A stretch of 7,770 bases of DNA from Desulfofustis sp. (lineage in GTDB: Bacteria > Desulfobacterota > Desulfobulbia > Desulfobulbales > Desulfocapsaceae). Made by a program: the position numbers and the translations under genes. Positions within the stretch are counted from its first letter, which is position 1; each line of letters begins with the position of its first letter. The stretch is from the NCBI GenBank assembly GCA_029287755.1, contig JARFQM010000227.1, positions 1 through 7,770 on the forward strand. The letters are read 5' to 3'. Of this stretch, positions 5,666 through 7,770 are shown piece after piece. The notes beneath the pieces are model-generated. The model saw only the letters and a list, made by a program, of their open reading frames with translations, made no database searches and was not told where the DNA came from.

Positions 5666-6181
5666 ATGCTGAGTAGAAACCGGGTTCTCTTGCATGTTGT
5701 AATGATCTTGAGCCTTATCATCTTTTCAGGCTGTGCCAAGGACAAGGTCAGCGATGAGGAGATGAAACCGTCTACCGACAAAGCTGCCATGGGCAAGGAA
5801 GAGCCTCTCGAGTCAAAACCGATTGGCATCTCGGAAGGCCGGACTTCAGAGGGTATGCTGCCCGTATACTTCGACTTCGACTCATCTGACATTCGCCAGG
5901 ACCAGGTTCCCAGAATCGAAGCCAATGCTGACTTTCTCAAGGAAAATGGTGACACCGTCATCCGTATCGAGGGCAACACTGATCCCCGCGGCACCAATGA
6001 GTACAACATGGCCCTGGGCGAGCGCCGGGCATTGGGTGCCAAGAAATATCTGGTGAATCTGGGTATCAGTGACAGCCGGCTCAGCACCATCAGTTTTGGT
6101 GAAGAACGGTTGCTCATGCACGGGCATGATGAACTGTCCTGGGCGCAGAATCGGCGGGCAGACTTTGTTATTGTCGAATAA
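5666..6181 (+). CDS. pal: Peptidoglycan-associated (Pal/OmpA-family) outer-membrane lipoprotein
   Basis: The 171-residue protein begins at ATG 5666 with a strong AGGAGGT site (5652-5658). Residues 1-22 form a lipoprotein signal with a hydrophobic core (VVMILSLII) and lipobox FSG-Cys23; +2 is Ala, so no inner-membrane retention signal is seen. A short charged linker (about 24-62) leads to an OmpA C-terminal domain: VYFDFDSSDIR (68-77), VIRIEGNTDPRGTNEYN (98-114) and LGERRALGAKKYL. Asp106 and Arg121 have the 15-residue spacing of the diaminopimelate-binding pair of OmpA/Pal domains. It should tether the outer membrane to peptidoglycan. The usual EGHTD has Asn instead of His (EGNTD), a common variant. 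It is not next to tolB or other tol genes here, so it may be a stand-alone Pal-like paralogue rather than the Tol-Pal member. A terminator-like hairpin follows, then skp. Confidence 0.9.
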   Translation: MLSRNRVLLHVVMILSLIIFSGCAKDKVSDEEMKPSTDKAAMGKEEPLESKPIGISEGRTSEGMLPVYFDFDSSDIRQDQVPRIEANADFLKENGDTVIRIEGNTDPRGTNEYNMALGERRALGAKKYLVNLGISDSRLSTISFGEERLLMHGHDELSWAQNRRADFVIVE

Positions 6182-6214
6182 GCGCTGTTAGAAGCGGTCA
6201 TATCTGAATTCATT

Positions 6215-6240
6215 GCGGGCCCTTGGGGCCCGCTTGTTAT
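6215..6240 (+). terminator. Terminator-like hairpin between pal-like gene and skp
   Basis: GCGGGCCC (6215-6222) and GGGCCCGC (6226-6233) form an 8-pair stem with loop TTG, followed by TTGTTATTT (6234-6242). The stem is strong but the T-run is broken, so termination may be partial. It ends only about 12 bases before the skp ribosome site, so it could let some pal transcripts read into skp or act on the skp leader. Confidence 0.68.
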
Positions 6241-6255
6241 TTGCACGGAGTGGTC

Positions 6256-6792
6256 ATGTTTAAAAGTCTATTTGCAGTTGGTGTGCTCTCGTTGTGCCTG
6301 TGCTTCTCGCTGGTCTCCATCGATTCCGCGGTCGCAGCCGACATGAAGGTCGGCGTTATGAATGTTCAGAAGGTTCTGGTCAATTCGGTATCCGGTAAGG
6401 CTGCCAAGGAAAAATTCGATCAGAAAATGCAGGATCTGCAGTCCAAGTTTAAGACCGAAGAACAGGAACTGGTAGACATGCAGAGTGAAATAGAGAAGAA
6501 GAGTTCGGCCTGGAGTGAGGAAACCAAACAGGTGAAGATGAGGGAGTTTCAGAAAAAGCGGCGCGAACTCCAGGAAAAATCAGAAGATGCGCGATTTGAG
6601 CTGAAAACCCTTCAGGATAAGGAACTGGCTCCGATATTAAAGTCCCTTGAGGGTGTGGTGGAAGCTTTTGGAAAAAAGAATGGCTACACCCTGATTCTCG
6701 ATTCCAAGGCCGGAGTCATCTTTTTCAGTGAGGTAGTGGACATCTCCGATCAACTCGTAAAAGATCTTGATGCTGCAATGGCTGCTAAATAG
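6256..6792 (+). CDS. skp: Skp/OmpH-family periplasmic outer-membrane-protein chaperone
   Basis: I start the gene at ATG 6256, preceded by GGAG (6247-6250) with five-base spacing, giving 178 residues. An upstream TTG at 6223 would place codons inside the hairpin and spoil the signal peptide. Residues 1-27 are a Sec signal (MFKSLF, a hydrophobic core, then SAVA before Ala28). The mature part opens with MKVGVMNVQKVLVNS, the typical Skp/OmpH first strand, followed by a long charged helical segment (about residues 45-130, rich in Lys, Glu and Gln, heptad-like) and a closing YTLILDSKAGVIFFSEVVDISDQLVKDL strand-helix end, seen here in part as LILDSKAGVIFF. Skp trimers hold unfolded outer-membrane proteins in the periplasm. 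In many Gram-negative genomes skp lies beside bamA and lpxD; here it sits between a Pal-like lipoprotein gene and yicC, so it may be a second copy. A strong terminator follows. Confidence 0.9.
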   Translation: MFKSLFAVGVLSLCLCFSLVSIDSAVAADMKVGVMNVQKVLVNSVSGKAAKEKFDQKMQDLQSKFKTEEQELVDMQSEIEKKSSAWSEETKQVKMREFQKKRRELQEKSEDARFELKTLQDKELAPILKSLEGVVEAFGKKNGYTLILDSKAGVIFFSEVVDISDQLVKDLDAAMAAK

Positions 6793-6813
6793 AATGCAGC
6801 CGCGATGATCTGG

Positions 6814-6855
6814 GGACGATGCCGGGCCGGGCCTGGACATCGTCCTTTTTCTTTT
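6814..6855 (+). terminator. Rho-independent terminator after skp
   Basis: GGACGATG (6814-6821) pairs with CATCGTCC (6838-6845). Inside, CCGGG (6822-6826) can pair with CCTGG (6832-6836), with one G-T pair and one bulged A, around CCGGG. A T-rich tail TTTTTCTTTT (6846-6855) follows directly. It lies 21 bases after the skp stop and before the yicC ribosome site, so yicC needs its own promoter or read-through. Confidence 0.88.
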
Positions 6856-6901
6856 GGTTGTTCTGTTTTCCAGGGCACAGACACAGGCAGGGAGCGACCC
6901 C

Positions 6902-7770
6902 ATGGCATTGACAAGCATGACCGGTTATGGACGGGCTGAAACTGAGCACCAGGGACGAATCTGGACCGTCGAGGTGAAGAGCGTTAATAACCGGTTTCTG
7001 GATGCCAAGATCAAGCTGCCGCGGAACTATGCCGCCCTGGAAGATCAGATCAGAAAAAAAGTCGCTACCTTTCACCAGCGCGGGCGGGTGGATCTGATCG
7101 TATCAGTCTCGGGGGATTTTTCTGATCTGGTAAAAATAGGTGTCGATACGAATCTGGCCGCAATCTATAAAGATCGGCTTGACCAACTGGCGCAGGAGCT
7201 GGGACTCGATAGTCAAGTCGATCTGGCCATGGTGATCGGCCTGCCGGATGTCTTGATAAGAGAGCAGCAGCCCGAAGATCTGGAAGCGATATGGCCCCTG
7301 CTGGAATCGGCTGTTGATGAAGCGTTCGACCAGTGCATGGAGATGCGCATCCGCGAAGGAGCTGCCCTGTCGGTCGATCTTGGCGAGCGTCTGCGGGTGT
7401 TCACCGGGGTGCTCGACTCGATAGAAAAGAATATTGAAACTATCATCGCCGACCGTGAGAATGCGCTGCGGGAAAGGCTCGAGAAGCTGCTTGGCAGCAT
7501 CGATCTGGACCCTGCCAGACTGGCCCAGGAAGTTGCTGTCATGGTCGACAAATCTGATGTCACTGAAGAACTGGTCAGGCTGCGCAGTCACATAAGTCAG
7601 TTGGAGGATCTGCTCGACAACTCGGCACCGGTGGGCCGCAAGCTCGATTTTTTGATCCAGGAGTTCCTGCGCGAGGTCAACACCATCGCCTCCAAGATCA
7701 ATGATGCCGACAATGCCCACAAAACAGTGGCCTTGAAAAGCGAGCTTGAAAAAATGCGAGAGCAGGTACA
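6902..7770 (+). CDS. yicC: YicC family endoribonuclease, 3' end outside window
   Basis: ATG 6902 has a GGGAG site (6890-6894) with seven-base spacing, and the frame is open for 289 codons to the window end. The N-terminus reads MALTSMTGYGRAE, then WTVEVKSVNNRFLDAKIKLPR, the YicC-like N domain. The C-terminal DUF1732 part has DPARLAQEVAVMVDKSDVTEE, then LVRLRSHISQLEDLL, and GRKLDFLIQEFLREVNTIASK, then NDADNAHKTVALKSELEKMREQV. Both blocks are nearly diagnostic. Family members are about 290 residues, so only a few residues are missing. E. coli YicC is a cytoplasmic, metal-dependent endoribonuclease that takes part in RNA and small-RNA turnover; the same role is inferred here. In related genomes yicC is often followed by gmk (guanylate kinase), which would lie beyond the window. 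The strong terminator 50 bases upstream separates it from skp. Confidence 0.93.
   Translation, partial: MALTSMTGYGRAETEHQGRIWTVEVKSVNNRFLDAKIKLPRNYAALEDQIRKKVATFHQRGRVDLIVSVSGDFSDLVKIGVDTNLAAIYKDRLDQLAQELGLDSQVDLAMVIGLPDVLIREQQPEDLEAIWPLLESAVDEAFDQCMEMRIREGAALSVDLGERLRVFTGVLDSIEKNIETIIADRENALRERLEKLLGSIDLDPARLAQEVAVMVDKSDVTEELVRLRSHISQLEDLLDNSAPVGRKLDFLIQEFLREVNTIASKINDADNAHKTVALKSELEKMREQV

Noticed and set aside
5641..6246. 201-codon - strand frame opposite the pal-like gene
   Set aside because: The + strand has a signal peptide, lipobox and OmpA domain; the - strand frame is Ser/Arg-rich and typical of a shadow.
6223..6255. Upstream TTG start for skp
   Set aside because: It lies in the hairpin loop, has no ribosome site and would add 11 residues before a complete signal peptide.

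Overview
The window looks like chromosome from a strictly anaerobic, selenocysteine-using bacterium of the former Deltaproteobacteria (Desulfobacterota/Desulfuromonadota type). This rests on three things: an HdrA-MvhD-MetV-MetF gene set of the Wood-Ljungdahl/C1 type, an in-frame UGA in mvhD that reads best as selenocysteine, and Gram-negative envelope genes (Pal/OmpA lipoprotein, Skp/OmpH). The taxonomic placement is inference. No mobile element, CRISPR array, tRNA or rRNA was seen.

Layout. (1) 1-2759, + strand: an operon of hdrA (3' part only), mvhD, metV and metF. It probably encodes a methylenetetrahydrofolate reductase (MetVF) joined to a flavin- and Fe-S-containing electron-transfer module (HdrA-MvhD). 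The mvhD gene appears to stop at a TGA (844-846), but the frame continues with full family similarity to a TAA at 1122. The TGA replaces the first Cys of the GCxxGxCH motif, and a small hairpin follows at a SECIS-like distance. A naive gene caller would truncate this gene and leave about 275 bases unannotated. (2) 2800-2830: a long perfect hairpin with T-runs on both sides, which can end both metF and the convergent perR. (3) 2851-3267, - strand: a Fur-family regulator with every PerR metal ligand in register, and a Fur/PerR-like palindrome in its own promoter region. (4) 3468-5176, - strand: a two-gene unit of an unrecognised 141-aa protein and an uncharacterised radical SAM protein, overlapping by GTGA. 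(5) 5189-5665: a long AT-rich non-coding stretch with nested inverted repeats and a plausible promoter for the next gene. (6) 5666-7770, + strand: a Pal-like lipoprotein, a Skp/OmpH-like periplasmic chaperone and a YicC-family ribonuclease that runs off the window, with a terminator-like hairpin after each of the first two.

How the genes work together. The first operon is one metabolic machine: MetF reduces methylene-THF, MetV is its Fe-S/zinc partner, and HdrA-MvhD should carry electrons to or from it, possibly by flavin-based bifurcation. PerR is a peroxide/iron sensor fitting an anaerobe but has no obvious target here except itself. The 141-aa/radical SAM pair is the least understood unit. 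The last three genes are housekeeping functions of the envelope and RNA metabolism.
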